A stretch of DNA of 64,000 bases, taken from positions 44,976-108,975 of the forward strand of contig DATFYA010000109.1 in assembly GCA_035315345.1 (NCBI GenBank). Direction: 5' to 3'. This DNA is from Candidatus Methylomirabilota bacterium (GTDB lineage Bacteria > Methylomirabilota > Methylomirabilia > Rokubacteriales > CSP1-6). Position numbers and translations under genes: made by a program. Numbering within the stretch: position 1 is the stretch's first letter; each line of letters begins with the position of its first letter. Positions 51,502 to 59,141 of the stretch are shown here, piece by piece. Below the pieces are notes generated by a model that saw only the letters and a program-made list of their open reading frames with translations, was not told the origin of the DNA and did not search any database.

Positions 51502-52503
51502 TCAGAAATCGCGATCGACGACGAAATCCGCGATGAGGGCGAGCGTCTCGCGGTCCGCGCACTCCGGGAACGACTGCAGCGCGCTCTTCGCGGTCTGGGC
51601 GTAGACGTGGGCGCGGTCGAGCGCGTACTCCACGCCCTTGTGCTTCATCACCGCGAGGCGGATCTCCTCGACCTGCTCCGGGTCCGGCGCGCGGAGGGCG
51701 AGCAGGTCCTGGATGCGGTCGCGCTCGGGCCCGGCCGCGCGGTCGAGGGCCGCGATGAGGGGCAGGGTGATCTTGCCCTCGCGCAGGTCCGCGCCCACCG
51801 CCTTCCCGAGGCGCGCCTGGTCCGCCACGAAGTCGAGCGAGTCGTCGCTGATCTGGAACGCGATCCCGATGTCGAGACCGTAGCGGCTGAGCCCGTCGAG
51901 CTGCTCCGGCGCGCTCTCGCCGAGGAGGCCCCCGATGCGGCAGCACGCCGAGATGAACGAGGCGGTCTTCTGGGTGACGATCTGCAGGTAGTCCGCCTCG
52001 GTGGTCACGCCCGCCCGCTTGCGCTCGAGCTGGAAGACCTCCGCCTCGGTCATGGACACGGTGGCACCCGCGAGGGTCTCCAGCACCCGCAGGTCGCGGT
52101 CCTGCACCATGAGGGCGAACGACTTGGCGTAGAGGTAGTCGCCGACCAGCACCGAGGCATCGTCTCCCCAGCGGGCGTTGACCGAGGGCCGCCCGCGACG
52201 CAGAGGCGCATGATCCACCACGTCGTCGTGCACGAGGGTGGCGGTGTGGAGCAATTCCAGCACGCAGCCCATGTGCACCGCCCGCGGCCCCCGGTACCCG
52301 GCGAGCCGCGCCGCCATCAGGAGCAGGATCGGGCGCAGGCGCTTGCCGCCCGCGCCCGCGATGAACCCGCCGATCTCGCGGATGAGCCCCGCCGACGTGC
52401 CGATCTGCGACGCGATCATCTCGTCGATCGCGCGCAGCTCGGCGCCGACCGCGGCCGCGACGCGCTCCTTCAGGAGGGTGTCTCGCCGGGAGGATGCCTT
52501 CAT
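51502..52503 (-). CDS. Long-chain polyprenyl diphosphate synthase
   Basis: This 333-residue trans-prenyltransferase has GGKRLRPILLLMAA, the first Asp-rich motif in LVHDDVVDHAPLRRGRPS and the second in QISDDSLDFV. It matches heptaprenyl/octaprenyl-type synthases that make quinone side chains, but product length cannot be read safely. It is the first gene of the leftward isoprenoid operon. GGAGG precedes the ATG by about 6 nt in the 155-bp divergent promoter region. Confidence 0.9.
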   Translation of the reverse strand: MKASSRRDTLLKERVAAAVGAELRAIDEMIASQIGTSAGLIREIGGFIAGAGGKRLRPILLLMAARLAGYRGPRAVHMGCVLELLHTATLVHDDVVDHAPLRRGRPSVNARWGDDASVLVGDYLYAKSFALMVQDRDLRVLETLAGATVSMTEAEVFQLERKRAGVTTEADYLQIVTQKTASFISACCRIGGLLGESAPEQLDGLSRYGLDIGIAFQISDDSLDFVADQARLGKAVGADLREGKITLPLIAALDRAAGPERDRIQDLLALRAPDPEQVEEIRLAVMKHKGVEYALDRAHVYAQTAKSALQSFPECADRETLALIADFVVDRDF

Positions 52504-52658
52504 CGCGGGGAGCAGGATAGCAGATCCGACGAGCCGGGCAAGGGCGGGGCGTCGAGCCGCGTTGCGGCCCGCATGACTTGACCAGGCGCCTCCACGGGGC
52601 GCAAGATGACTCGAGATCGCGGCCGGGTCGGCCCCCCTACGCTCGAGGAGGATAGCGA

Positions 52659-53045
52659 ATGAGCGCACCCGATATTCCCACCGAGTACACGATCCACATC
52701 GAGAATGTCGACAACGACCTGCTGAGCAACATCCGCATCATGGAGGTCCAGCCGGTCACCCTGCAGGGCGGCGCCACCGCCATCAAGACCGAGAGCAGGA
52801 TGGAGGGCGGCACCAACCCGATCAAGACCGAGAGCAAGGTGGAGACCGACAGCAGTATCTCGATCATGAAGCTGCCCCAGATCGACCTGCAGCTCGGGAT
52901 GCGTCCCACCCGCGTGCACATGCCGGTCGGCCTCAAGTTCTGCGTGTCCCTGCTGGGCATGCCGCTGGTCAGCTTCGACGTCTGCGGCGAGAGCATGGTG
53001 ATCGTCGAGGACTACACGCCGCACCGCACCGAGCTGTGCGCGTGA
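52659..53045 (+). CDS. Hypothetical small protein with internal repeat
   Basis: This 128-residue protein shows no recognised domain. An internal near-repeat, AIKTESRMEGGTNPIKTESKVE (about 45-66, two IKTES units), may form a beta-hairpin or flexible link. The flanks (YTIHIENVDNDLLSNIRIME; VGLKFCVSLLGMPLVSFDVC) look like beta strands. There is no signal peptide. GAGGAGGAT lies 6 nt before the ATG. It opens the operon divergent from the isoprenoid genes and precedes the third Ig-like gene by 28 bp. Confidence 0.7.
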   Translation: MSAPDIPTEYTIHIENVDNDLLSNIRIMEVQPVTLQGGATAIKTESRMEGGTNPIKTESKVETDSSISIMKLPQIDLQLGMRPTRVHMPVGLKFCVSLLGMPLVSFDVCGESMVIVEDYTPHRTELCA

Positions 53046-53073
53046 GATAGCGTCGGGAAGGAGGTCCGCGGCC

Positions 53074-53949
53074 ATGGACCGAGCAGCGGAGTCGGCGCGA
53101 GCGTGCAGCCTGGGCCCCGGCCCGTTCTTCTTCAGCGGCCGTCCACCGTTCATCCACGGGACGGTGAGCGTGCACAACCGCTCCGACGAGCGCGTTCACA
53201 TCCGGTCGATGACCCTGGGGGCGGCCGGCCTCGCGCCCTATCACCGGCGCGGCGCCGGCGCGGCCCGGGAGCCGGCGAAAGGACCGGCGGCGGATCGGCC
53301 CTCGGATCTGCCGTCGGATCTGCCCTCGGATCTGGAAATACGGCCCTCGCGGCGGGTCGGCCCCTTCGAGCGCGCGAGCGTGCCGGCCTACGTCCGCGTC
53401 GATCGCTTCACGCCCCCCGGCGAGTACGAGGCGCGGGTGCGCTTCGGTGACCAGCACGCGCCCGCGGTCATCGTGGTGCAGGAGAGCCATCGCCTCGACC
53501 TGGTTCCGGATCGCATCACGGTCACCGCGGCCGCCGGGGAGACCATCGTCCGGCGCGTTGCCATCACCAACCAGGGCAACGTGCCGTTCAGCACGCGCAA
53601 GGCCGCGCTGGCGCCGCTGGAGGCCCTGGGCATGCTGCACCGCTCGCTGGCCATCGCGCTCACCGAGGCGGGACACGAGGGCCACGCCAAGTTCCTCGAT
53701 CGCTTCGTCCGCGAGCTGGCCGACCACGAGGTGCCGCCCGCGAAGGTGAAGGTGGAGATCCAGGACCAGGAGATCGCGCCGGGCGAGACCAAGCTCGTGG
53801 AATTGAGCATCCGCTTGCCCGCCGATCTCAAGCGGCGGCGGAGCTACACGAGCCGGATCGACTTCCGCGAGAAGCGGCTGGCCGTCGAGGTGAACGTCGA
53901 GGGCTCCGCCGATCAGTCGACCCCGAGGCCGCGGAGGGCCGCCGGATAG
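53074..53949 (+). CDS. Ig-like double-domain protein of the isoprenoid cluster (C)
   Basis: The protein has 291 residues and two beta-sandwich halves. Residues about 18-140 (IHGTVSVHNRSDERVHIRSM, PPGEYEARVRFGDQHAPAVI) and about 150-280 (GETIVRRVAITNQGNVPFST, PGETKLVELSIRLP) match the CARDB/COG1470-like pattern in the two leftward Ig-like proteins. There is no signal peptide. Residues 76-87 are a PSDL triplication encoded by a 12-bp DNA repeat. GGAGG lies upstream of the ATG. Confidence 0.7.
   Translation: MDRAAESARACSLGPGPFFFSGRPPFIHGTVSVHNRSDERVHIRSMTLGAAGLAPYHRRGAGAAREPAKGPAADRPSDLPSDLPSDLEIRPSRRVGPFERASVPAYVRVDRFTPPGEYEARVRFGDQHAPAVIVVQESHRLDLVPDRITVTAAAGETIVRRVAITNQGNVPFSTRKAALAPLEALGMLHRSLAIALTEAGHEGHAKFLDRFVRELADHEVPPAKVKVEIQDQEIAPGETKLVELSIRLPADLKRRRSYTSRIDFREKRLAVEVNVEGSADQSTPRPRRAAG
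53299..53334 (+). repeat. Three tandem 12-bp repeats within a coding region
   Basis: CCCTCGGATCTG, CCGTCGGATCTG and CCCTCGGATCTG follow one another and encode PSDL three times in the linker of the Ig-like protein. The in-frame unit suggests slippage-driven length variation between strains. Confidence 0.8.
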
Positions 53950-54503
53950 CCGACCCGCTCCTCGGCATCCCGGTCGGGCTGGCCCTGAGCACCGCGGCCG
54001 GGCTGCGGATGTTCGTTCCGCTGCTCCTCACCGGCCTCGCCGCGCGGCTCGGATACATCCGCCTCACGTCCGGCATGGCCTGGCTCGACTCGGATCCGGC
54101 GCTGGTGGCGCTCGCCACCGCCACCGTGCTCGAGATCGGCGCCTACTACGTCCCGTGGCTCGACCACGTCCTCGACGCGGCGGCCACCCCCGCCGCCATC
54201 ACCGCCGGCGTCATCGCCACCGCCGCGCTGACGCCCGAGCTGCCGCCGCTCCTGCGCTGGACGCTGGCCATCGTCGCCGGGGGCGGGGCGGCGGGCGTGG
54301 TGCACGCGGGTACCGCGCTGGTGCGGCTCCACTCGTCGGCGCTGACGCTCGGGGTGGGCAACCCGGTGGTGGCCACCGGGGAGCTGGCCGGCGCGGTGAT
54401 CCTCAGTGGGCTGGCTCTGCTCGCGCCGGTACTCGCGGCCGCGGTCGGAATTGCCGCGCTGGTCTTCGCGGCGCGCCGGCTGCTCGGGCGCGCCCGAGGC
54501 TAG
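53946..54503 (+). CDS. DUF4126-type membrane protein
   Basis: The protein has about 185 residues with at least four membrane helices. The conserved family opening LGIPVGLALSTAAGLRMFVP lies upstream of the first ATG (54009), so the gene must start earlier. GGAGGG at 53933-53938 is 7 nt before an ATA at 53946, which overlaps the previous stop as ATAG; no ATG, GTG or TTG lies between. If the ATA is not used, the conservative start is 54009. Function is unknown; coupling to the Ig-like gene makes it the cluster's candidate membrane partner. Confidence 0.7.
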   Translation: MADPLLGIPVGLALSTAAGLRMFVPLLLTGLAARLGYIRLTSGMAWLDSDPALVALATATVLEIGAYYVPWLDHVLDAAATPAAITAGVIATAALTPELPPLLRWTLAIVAGGGAAGVVHAGTALVRLHSSALTLGVGNPVVATGELAGAVILSGLALLAPVLAAAVGIAALVFAARRLLGRARG

Positions 54504-54677
54504 GGCCAGGGAGGGAAAACCTTCCTGGTCTCACGACCATAGGACCAAGGTCCCATGGCGAAGCGGGCTCGCGCGTTCGATAAGAATGTGGATCGTTTTC
54601 TGAGGACGCGTGCCTCCGTGGGACACGGACGAGGATGTCGGCGCATTTCACCCTTCAAAAGCGGGAGACACACGACG

Positions 54678-55268
54678 ATGAGACGGGAAGGCGCAAGGGT
54701 AGGACTCGTGGTTTTCTCAACGCTCGCGCTGACCGTGCTGCTCGCGGCCGGCTGCGCGGGCCCGCTGCAAGATCCACACGTCGTCGGTCCGGCCGGCCCT
54801 GCGGGCCCCGCCGGCCCCGCCGGCCCTCCCGGCCCTCCCGGCCCTCCCGGACCCGGTGGCCCCGCGGGACCCGGCGGACCGGCCGGCATGGCCGGCGCAC
54901 CCGGCCCGGCCGGCGCACCGCAGGCGTGGACGTCGTTCAACGACATCCTGTTCGATTTCGACAAGAGCAACGTGCGGTCGTCGGAGATGCCCAAGGTCGA
55001 CAAGCTCGTGCAGTACATGAAGGACAACCCCAACCACGAGATCGGTCTCGACGGCTACGCGGACCCGCGCGGCACACCTCCATATAACCAGAGGCTCAGC
55101 CAGCGTCGCGTGGAGGCGGTGAAGGCGGCCCTGGTGGGCGCGGGCGTCTCGGGGGGCCGGATCCGCACGGGCGCTTTCGGTGAGACGCGGCCCAAGTGCA
55201 CCCAGTCCTCCGAGACCTGCTGGCAGCAGGACCGGCGGGTGGAAGTGCTCGTCCGTCCCGCAAACTGA
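54678..55268 (+). CDS. Lipoprotein with collagen-like stalk and OmpA-like domain (1)
   Basis: The protein has 196 residues: a signal peptide with lipobox LLAAGC (Cys26), then a Gly-X-Y collagen-like segment (about 37-82, mainly GPA and GPP), then an OmpA/Pal-like domain (85-194). The peptidoglycan-binding pair is visible as Asp129 in DGYADPRG and Arg143 in NQRLSQRR. Pal-type proteins tie the outer membrane to the cell wall; here a collagen-like rod would separate anchor and binding domain. Cys174 and Cys181 may form a disulfide. A similar gene follows 10 bp downstream. Confidence 0.87.
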   Translation: MRREGARVGLVVFSTLALTVLLAAGCAGPLQDPHVVGPAGPAGPAGPAGPPGPPGPPGPGGPAGPGGPAGMAGAPGPAGAPQAWTSFNDILFDFDKSNVRSSEMPKVDKLVQYMKDNPNHEIGLDGYADPRGTPPYNQRLSQRRVEAVKAALVGAGVSGGRIRTGAFGETRPKCTQSSETCWQQDRRVEVLVRPAN

Positions 55269-55278
55269 GGGGGGCACA

Positions 55279-55923
55279 ATGAAGATCCTGACGGGTATTG
55301 TGATCGCGGCCGCCCTGACGGGGTGCTCCTATCAGAGCGGCTACATCAACAACGATGGCACGTGGGTCGCGCAGGGTGTGCCGTACGCAATAGGTACCTG
55401 CCATTCGGCGGCGGCGTTCGTGCCTGGTCCGGCGGGGCCTGCGGGTCCTGCCGGCCCGGCGGGCCCTCCCGGTGCCCCCGGTACACCTGGTCCAGCGGGT
55501 CCTCCCGGCCCGGCGGGCCCTCCGGGTGCCCCGGGCCCTGCGGGCCCGACCCCTGGCCGGCCCAGGAGCGATCTGGGTAACTCGCCGAGCTGGGCGTTCA
55601 TGGAGAACGTGAACTTCAAGTATCAGAGCGCCGAGCTGCAGGAGCGGTGCGCGAAGAAGATCGCCGCCCTGGTCGCCTGGATGCTGGCCAACGCGCCGGA
55701 CGCGCAGGTCGCGCTCGACGCGCACCAGGATGCAGCCGACGATGGCAACAAGGCGCTGGCCGCCGAGCGGGTCCGGGCGGTCAGAGAAGCGCTGGTCGCC
55801 GGCGGCGTGAAGCCGGAGAAGATCTCGGTCGGCTCCTACGGGGCGCGGGCCGAGGTGTGCAACCAGAACACCGAGCTGTGTCACGACCTGAACCGGCGGG
55901 TGGAGATTCTCGCCAGGCAGTAG
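55279..55923 (+). CDS. Lipoprotein with collagen-like stalk and OmpA-like domain (2)
   Basis: The 214-residue protein has the lipobox ALTGC (Cys16), a 33-residue spacer and a collagen-like stretch (about 50-92, GPAGPAGPAGPP and related triplets). A diverged OmpA-like domain follows (about 105-213) that keeps Asp151 (DAHQDAADDG) and Arg164 for peptidoglycan contact. Paired Cys194/Cys201 mirror the first protein. GAGGGGGG is just upstream of the ATG. It is a tandem partner of the preceding gene and probably an envelope spacer or a heterotrimer partner. Confidence 0.85.
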   Translation: MKILTGIVIAAALTGCSYQSGYINNDGTWVAQGVPYAIGTCHSAAAFVPGPAGPAGPAGPAGPPGAPGTPGPAGPPGPAGPPGAPGPAGPTPGRPRSDLGNSPSWAFMENVNFKYQSAELQERCAKKIAALVAWMLANAPDAQVALDAHQDAADDGNKALAAERVRAVREALVAGGVKPEKISVGSYGARAEVCNQNTELCHDLNRRVEILARQ

Positions 55924-55949
55924 TCGGGACATCGCGGTCGTCGGGGCAT

Positions 55950-55977
55950 CCTCTCCGCGCCCGGCCGGGTGGAGAGG
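55950..55977 (+). terminator. Likely terminator hairpin
   Basis: CCTCTCC and GGAGAGG pair around a GC-rich loop containing the palindrome CCCGGCCGGG, 27 bp after the second collagen-like gene. No T-tract follows. Confidence 0.4.
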
Positions 55978-56010
55978 GTGCCCCTCGCATGTTCAGGGCG
56001 GAGGTCTCGA

Positions 56011-56544
56011 TCAGCTCCGGGGGCGCCGGGTGAGAAGGGGGACCAGCGCGCTCACCGCCTGCTCCGCCTTGAGGCGCAGCTCCTCGTCGGTGTTGCCGGC
56101 CACCGGGTGGGCGATGATCGCGAAGGGATAGTCGGCCAGCCCGTTGGCCTCGGCCATCGCGCGGGCGCTGGCCTCGAAGCGGTCGGTGATGATCGCCACC
56201 GCGGGAATGCCCATCCGCTCGGCCGACATGGCGTCGTGCAGACTGCACGACGAGCAGCTGCCTCAGTCGCCGATCGCGGAGATGACCGCGTCGACCGCGC
56301 TCAGCTCCCCGAGCATCTCGGGCGGGGCCGGACGGCTCGAATCCGGCTTGCGACGGCGGATGAACTCCCGTACCCCGAAGCGTGATGCCAGGATCTGCTG
56401 GACGTGGTCGAAGAGCACCGCGGTCCCGATCTTGGCGTTGTCGAGTAGCCCGACGGTGGCGCCCTCCAGGCTCGGCAGCGGCATCGCCAGGGTCATGGCC
56501 TCACCCTCGGCGTCGAGTCTCGGATCCAGCACCTTGAGGGTCAT
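56011..56544 (-). CDS. UGSC-type selenoprotein with in-frame TGA (Sec94)
   Basis: Read through one TGA (56265-56263), this is a single 177-residue protein. The N-terminal part MTLKVLDPRLD...VISAIGD leads directly into U-GSCSSCSLHDA and then MGIPAVAIITDRFEASARAM to the end. The Sec-Gly-Ser-Cys sequence is the hallmark of the UGSC (seleno)protein family, with a further Cys99 nearby; a thiol/selenol redox role is likely. AGGAGG lies 5 nt before the ATG. The gene follows a 344-codon gene by 12 bp. Treating TGA as stop leaves two orphan fragments, 93 and about 72 residues, each half of the family. Confidence 0.88.
56232..56252 (-). promoter_or_regulatory. Bacterial SECIS-like hairpin
   Basis: Ten nucleotides after the TGA on the minus strand, CGTCGTGCA pairs perfectly with TGCACGACG around a 3-nt loop, GTC. 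The apex TGCAGTCTGCA closely resembles the E. coli fdhF SECIS apex TGCAGGTCTGCA. The loop is 20-22 nt downstream of the TGA, the spacing expected for SelB-dependent recoding. It is inside the coding region, as in other bacterial selenoprotein mRNAs. Confidence 0.8.
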
Positions 56545-56556
56545 CGTCTCCTCCTG

Positions 56557-57591
56557 TCAGATGATCGTCGTGACCGCGAGCGACTTCGCTCCGTACCACG
56601 GCGGCACCACCACTCCGAAGCCGCCCGCGGGCCCGCCCGCCGCCACCACCAGCAGGTCGTCGGGCGACCGGAGGGCGGTGTAGACGCGCCCCTCGTCCTT
56701 GCGCCCGGCCACCGCGCTCTTGCCGACGGTTCGCCAGTCGCCGCGCCGGACGCGAGCGTTCTCGAAGACGTAGCCGCGGATGTCGGCCTTGCTCCAGCCG
56801 GCGGCCACGATGATGTCGCGCTGCTGCTTGGCGATCACCAGCGCGTAGTGGCCGGCCCAGATGGAATACGTGAGCATGTTGGCGCGAATGGCCGCCGCGT
56901 AGGTGTCGAGGATCTCGCGCGGGTCGGCGGTCCACTCGTTCATGATCTGGTGCGGGGACTCCGCCGCGAGCACCGTCACCGCCGAGGCGCCCGCGGGCAC
57001 GCCGCGCTCGGCGGCCAGCGACGGCCACGGGCTGTCCTCCTCGTCCTCGGCCACGCAGAACGTGAACTTGCCGGGATGCCCGAGGGTCGACCGGTCGAGC
57101 CGCCCGGGGATCCCGCCCAGCACGTTGATGATGAGCAGCCGGAGCGCGCGGCCGATGGTCGCGTTGGCCCGGCTGCCATTGGCGAGCGCGTTGTGGGTGG
57201 CGTTCATGTCGAGCGCGCGCCGGATCGGCCCGTTGACCACCACGAACGGCGCGCTGCCGCCCGTGCTGGCGGTGCAGCCGTGGAGACCGTAGGCGGGCTC
57301 GCACACCGCCCGCACCAGCGCCATCACCACCGGCACGTACCCGGGCAGGCAGCCGGCCATCACCGCGGCGATCGCCACCTTCTCGGCGGTGATGCGGCGC
57401 CGGCGCACCGGCTCGACGCCCACGACGTCCGCGGGGCCCAGACCGCCCGCGTCCACGAAGCGGCGCACCAGGTCCTCGGTGGGCGGCACGATCGGTAGCC
57501 CGTCCGTCCAGCCGTTGCGCTGGAACATCTCGTTCGCCTCGTGGAGGTCGGCCACATCGTGGGTCGCCGACCGTAGCCGTGGCTCGCTCAT
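56557..57591 (-). CDS. Hypothetical protein preceding the UGSC selenoprotein
   Basis: This 344-residue soluble protein has no signal peptide. Notable segments are NEMFQRNGWTDGLPIVPPTE near the N-terminus, CEPAYGLHGCTASTGGSAPF with Cys residues at mid-N-terminal position, and FVVVNGPIRRALDMN. No standard cofactor motif is seen. Its 12-bp spacing from the selenoprotein gene suggests that they work together, perhaps as subunits or as enzyme and redox partner. Function is unknown. Confidence 0.75.
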   Translation of the reverse strand: MSEPRLRSATHDVADLHEANEMFQRNGWTDGLPIVPPTEDLVRRFVDAGGLGPADVVGVEPVRRRRITAEKVAIAAVMAGCLPGYVPVVMALVRAVCEPAYGLHGCTASTGGSAPFVVVNGPIRRALDMNATHNALANGSRANATIGRALRLLIINVLGGIPGRLDRSTLGHPGKFTFCVAEDEEDSPWPSLAAERGVPAGASAVTVLAAESPHQIMNEWTADPREILDTYAAAIRANMLTYSIWAGHYALVIAKQQRDIIVAAGWSKADIRGYVFENARVRRGDWRTVGKSAVAGRKDEGRVYTALRSPDDLLVVAAGGPAGGFGVVVPPWYGAKSLAVTTII

Positions 57592-57683
57592 CGCCGGACA
57601 GGGTACTACGAGACCTTCTCGACCTGAACCGGCCGCGGCGCATCCCGGTTGACAGCCGCTCCGTGAGCGGTCACCGTACCCCC

Positions 57684-57995
57684 ATGCGTCACGCGCTGAT
57701 GGTGGCGGCCCCACGCGTCGGTCCGCCGGGACGGCTCGCGGCCCGCGTCGGGCTCGCGCTGCTCCTCGCGCCGGTGACGGCGCTCGGCGAGGGAGCGTGG
57801 GTGCTGACCGAGATCGTCAAGAGCGGCACCGCCACCACCGTGAGCGCGCACCCCACGCTCGCGGCCTGCCTGGACGAGCAGAAGTCGCGCGAGGCGGCGC
57901 AGCTCGCCTACCTGCGGGCCGCGAACGAGTCGAGCCCGCGAGACCGGCTGCCGCTTCCCGCGCTCACCGCCTCCTTCCGCTGCGTCCAGCCATGA
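57684..57995 (+). CDS. Small exported hypothetical protein
   Basis: The 103-residue protein has an N-terminal signal peptide (about 1-35, LAARVGLALLLAPVTALGEGA) and a short mature part with two cysteines (LAACLDEQ; SFRCVQP). The start is uncertain; ATG codons at 57684 and 57699 both leave a signal peptide. It ends 30 bp before the nitronate monooxygenase gene. No family is recognised. Confidence 0.55.
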   Translation: MRHALMVAAPRVGPPGRLAARVGLALLLAPVTALGEGAWVLTEIVKSGTATTVSAHPTLAACLDEQKSREAAQLAYLRAANESSPRDRLPLPALTASFRCVQP

Positions 57996-58025
57996 CGACC
58001 CGCCCTCGCGATGGAGGATGATGCG

Positions 58026-59120
58026 ATGCCCACTCTGCACACCCCGCTCTGCGACCTCATCGGGATCGAGTACCCGATCATCCAGGCCCCGATGGCGGGC
58101 GGGCCCACCACGCCCGACCTGGTGACCGCGGTCAGCGCGGCGGGCGCGCTGGGGTCCTTCGGCCACGCCTACACCGCGCCCGACGCCATGCGCGCGGAGG
58201 CGGCGGCGGCCCGCGCGCGCACGCCGCGCCCGTTCAACCTGAACCTGTTCACCGCGCCGGTGCCCGCCGAGCCGTCCGCCGAGGAGCAGCGGGCCGCGGT
58301 CGCGGCGATCCGGCCGCTGCTCGAGGAGCGCGGCCTGCCCATCCCCGAGCGCGTGCCGCCGCCGTACGCGCCCGATCTGCCGGCCCAGATCGAGGCGATC
58401 TGTGACCTGAGGCCGGCGGTGTGCACGATCCATCTGGGCGAGCTGTCGCCCGCGGTGCTCGCGCGCATCCGCGGCCTCGGCATCCGCCTGGGGAGTGCGG
58501 CCACCTCGGTGCGCGAGGCGCGCCATCTCGAGAGCCTCGGCGCGGACTTCATCATCGCCCAGGGCGGCGAGGCGGGCGGCCATCGCGGCACCTTCCTGGG
58601 GCCGTGGGAGCACGCGATGACGGGGACGCTCGCCCTCGTGCGGCAGGTCGTCCGCGCGGTGCGGGTGCCGGTGGTGGCGGCCGGCGGCATCATGGACGGC
58701 GCGGGCATCGCGGCGGTGCTGGCTTTGGGCGCCCAGGGCGCGCAGCTCGGTACCGCGTTCGTGGTGTGCCCGGAGAGCGGCGCGCCCGCCGCGCACAAGA
58801 AGGCGATCGCGGACATGGACGGCGACGAGACGATCGTGACGCGCGCGTTCTCGGGCAAGCCGGCGCGGGGCATCCGCAACCGCTTCACCGAGCTGGCCGA
58901 GCGCGAGGGATGGCCGCTGCTGCCGTTCCCGGCCCACGCCAAGCTCACCGCCCCGCTGCGGCAGGCCAGCGCGCGGGCGGGCTCTCTGGAATGCTTCTCG
59001 GCGTGGTCGGGGCAGGCGGGCGCGCTGGCCCGTCCGCTGCCGGCGGGCGAGCTGGTCCGCGTGCTCGTGGACGAGACGCGCGAGGCGATCGACCGGCTGC
59101 GCGCGGCGAGCGGCCGCTGA
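58026..59120 (+). CDS. Nitronate monooxygenase-family flavoprotein
   Basis: The 364-residue FMN-dependent TIM-barrel protein begins LCDLIGIEYPIIQAPMAGG, the family N-terminus. The flavin-phosphate and catalytic regions include AQGGEAGGHRG and VPVVAAGGIMDGAGIAA with ALGAQGAQLGTAF. The family oxidises alkyl nitronates or acts as enoyl-reductase-like (FabK) enzymes; nitronate oxidation is the more likely label. GGAGG lies 8 nt before this ATG. Its stop is 21 bp from the end of the converging liv operon. Confidence 0.88.
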   Translation: MPTLHTPLCDLIGIEYPIIQAPMAGGPTTPDLVTAVSAAGALGSFGHAYTAPDAMRAEAAAARARTPRPFNLNLFTAPVPAEPSAEEQRAAVAAIRPLLEERGLPIPERVPPPYAPDLPAQIEAICDLRPAVCTIHLGELSPAVLARIRGLGIRLGSAATSVREARHLESLGADFIIAQGGEAGGHRGTFLGPWEHAMTGTLALVRQVVRAVRVPVVAAGGIMDGAGIAAVLALGAQGAQLGTAFVVCPESGAPAAHKKAIADMDGDETIVTRAFSGKPARGIRNRFTELAEREGWPLLPFPAHAKLTAPLRQASARAGSLECFSAWSGQAGALARPLPAGELVRVLVDETREAIDRLRAASGR

Positions 59121-59141
59121 GCGGCCGACCGCGACCACCGG

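Noticed and set aside
54785..54920. GC-rich GGCCCTCCC-type direct repeats considered as a CRISPR or VNTR array
   Set aside because: They are in-frame Gly-X-Y codons of a collagen-like segment; there are no spacers and no cas genes.
56011..56229. Separate small gene beginning MSAERMGIPAV
   Set aside because: It is the second half of the UGSC selenoprotein; no ribosome site precedes this ATG and the frame continues upstream through the recoded TGA.
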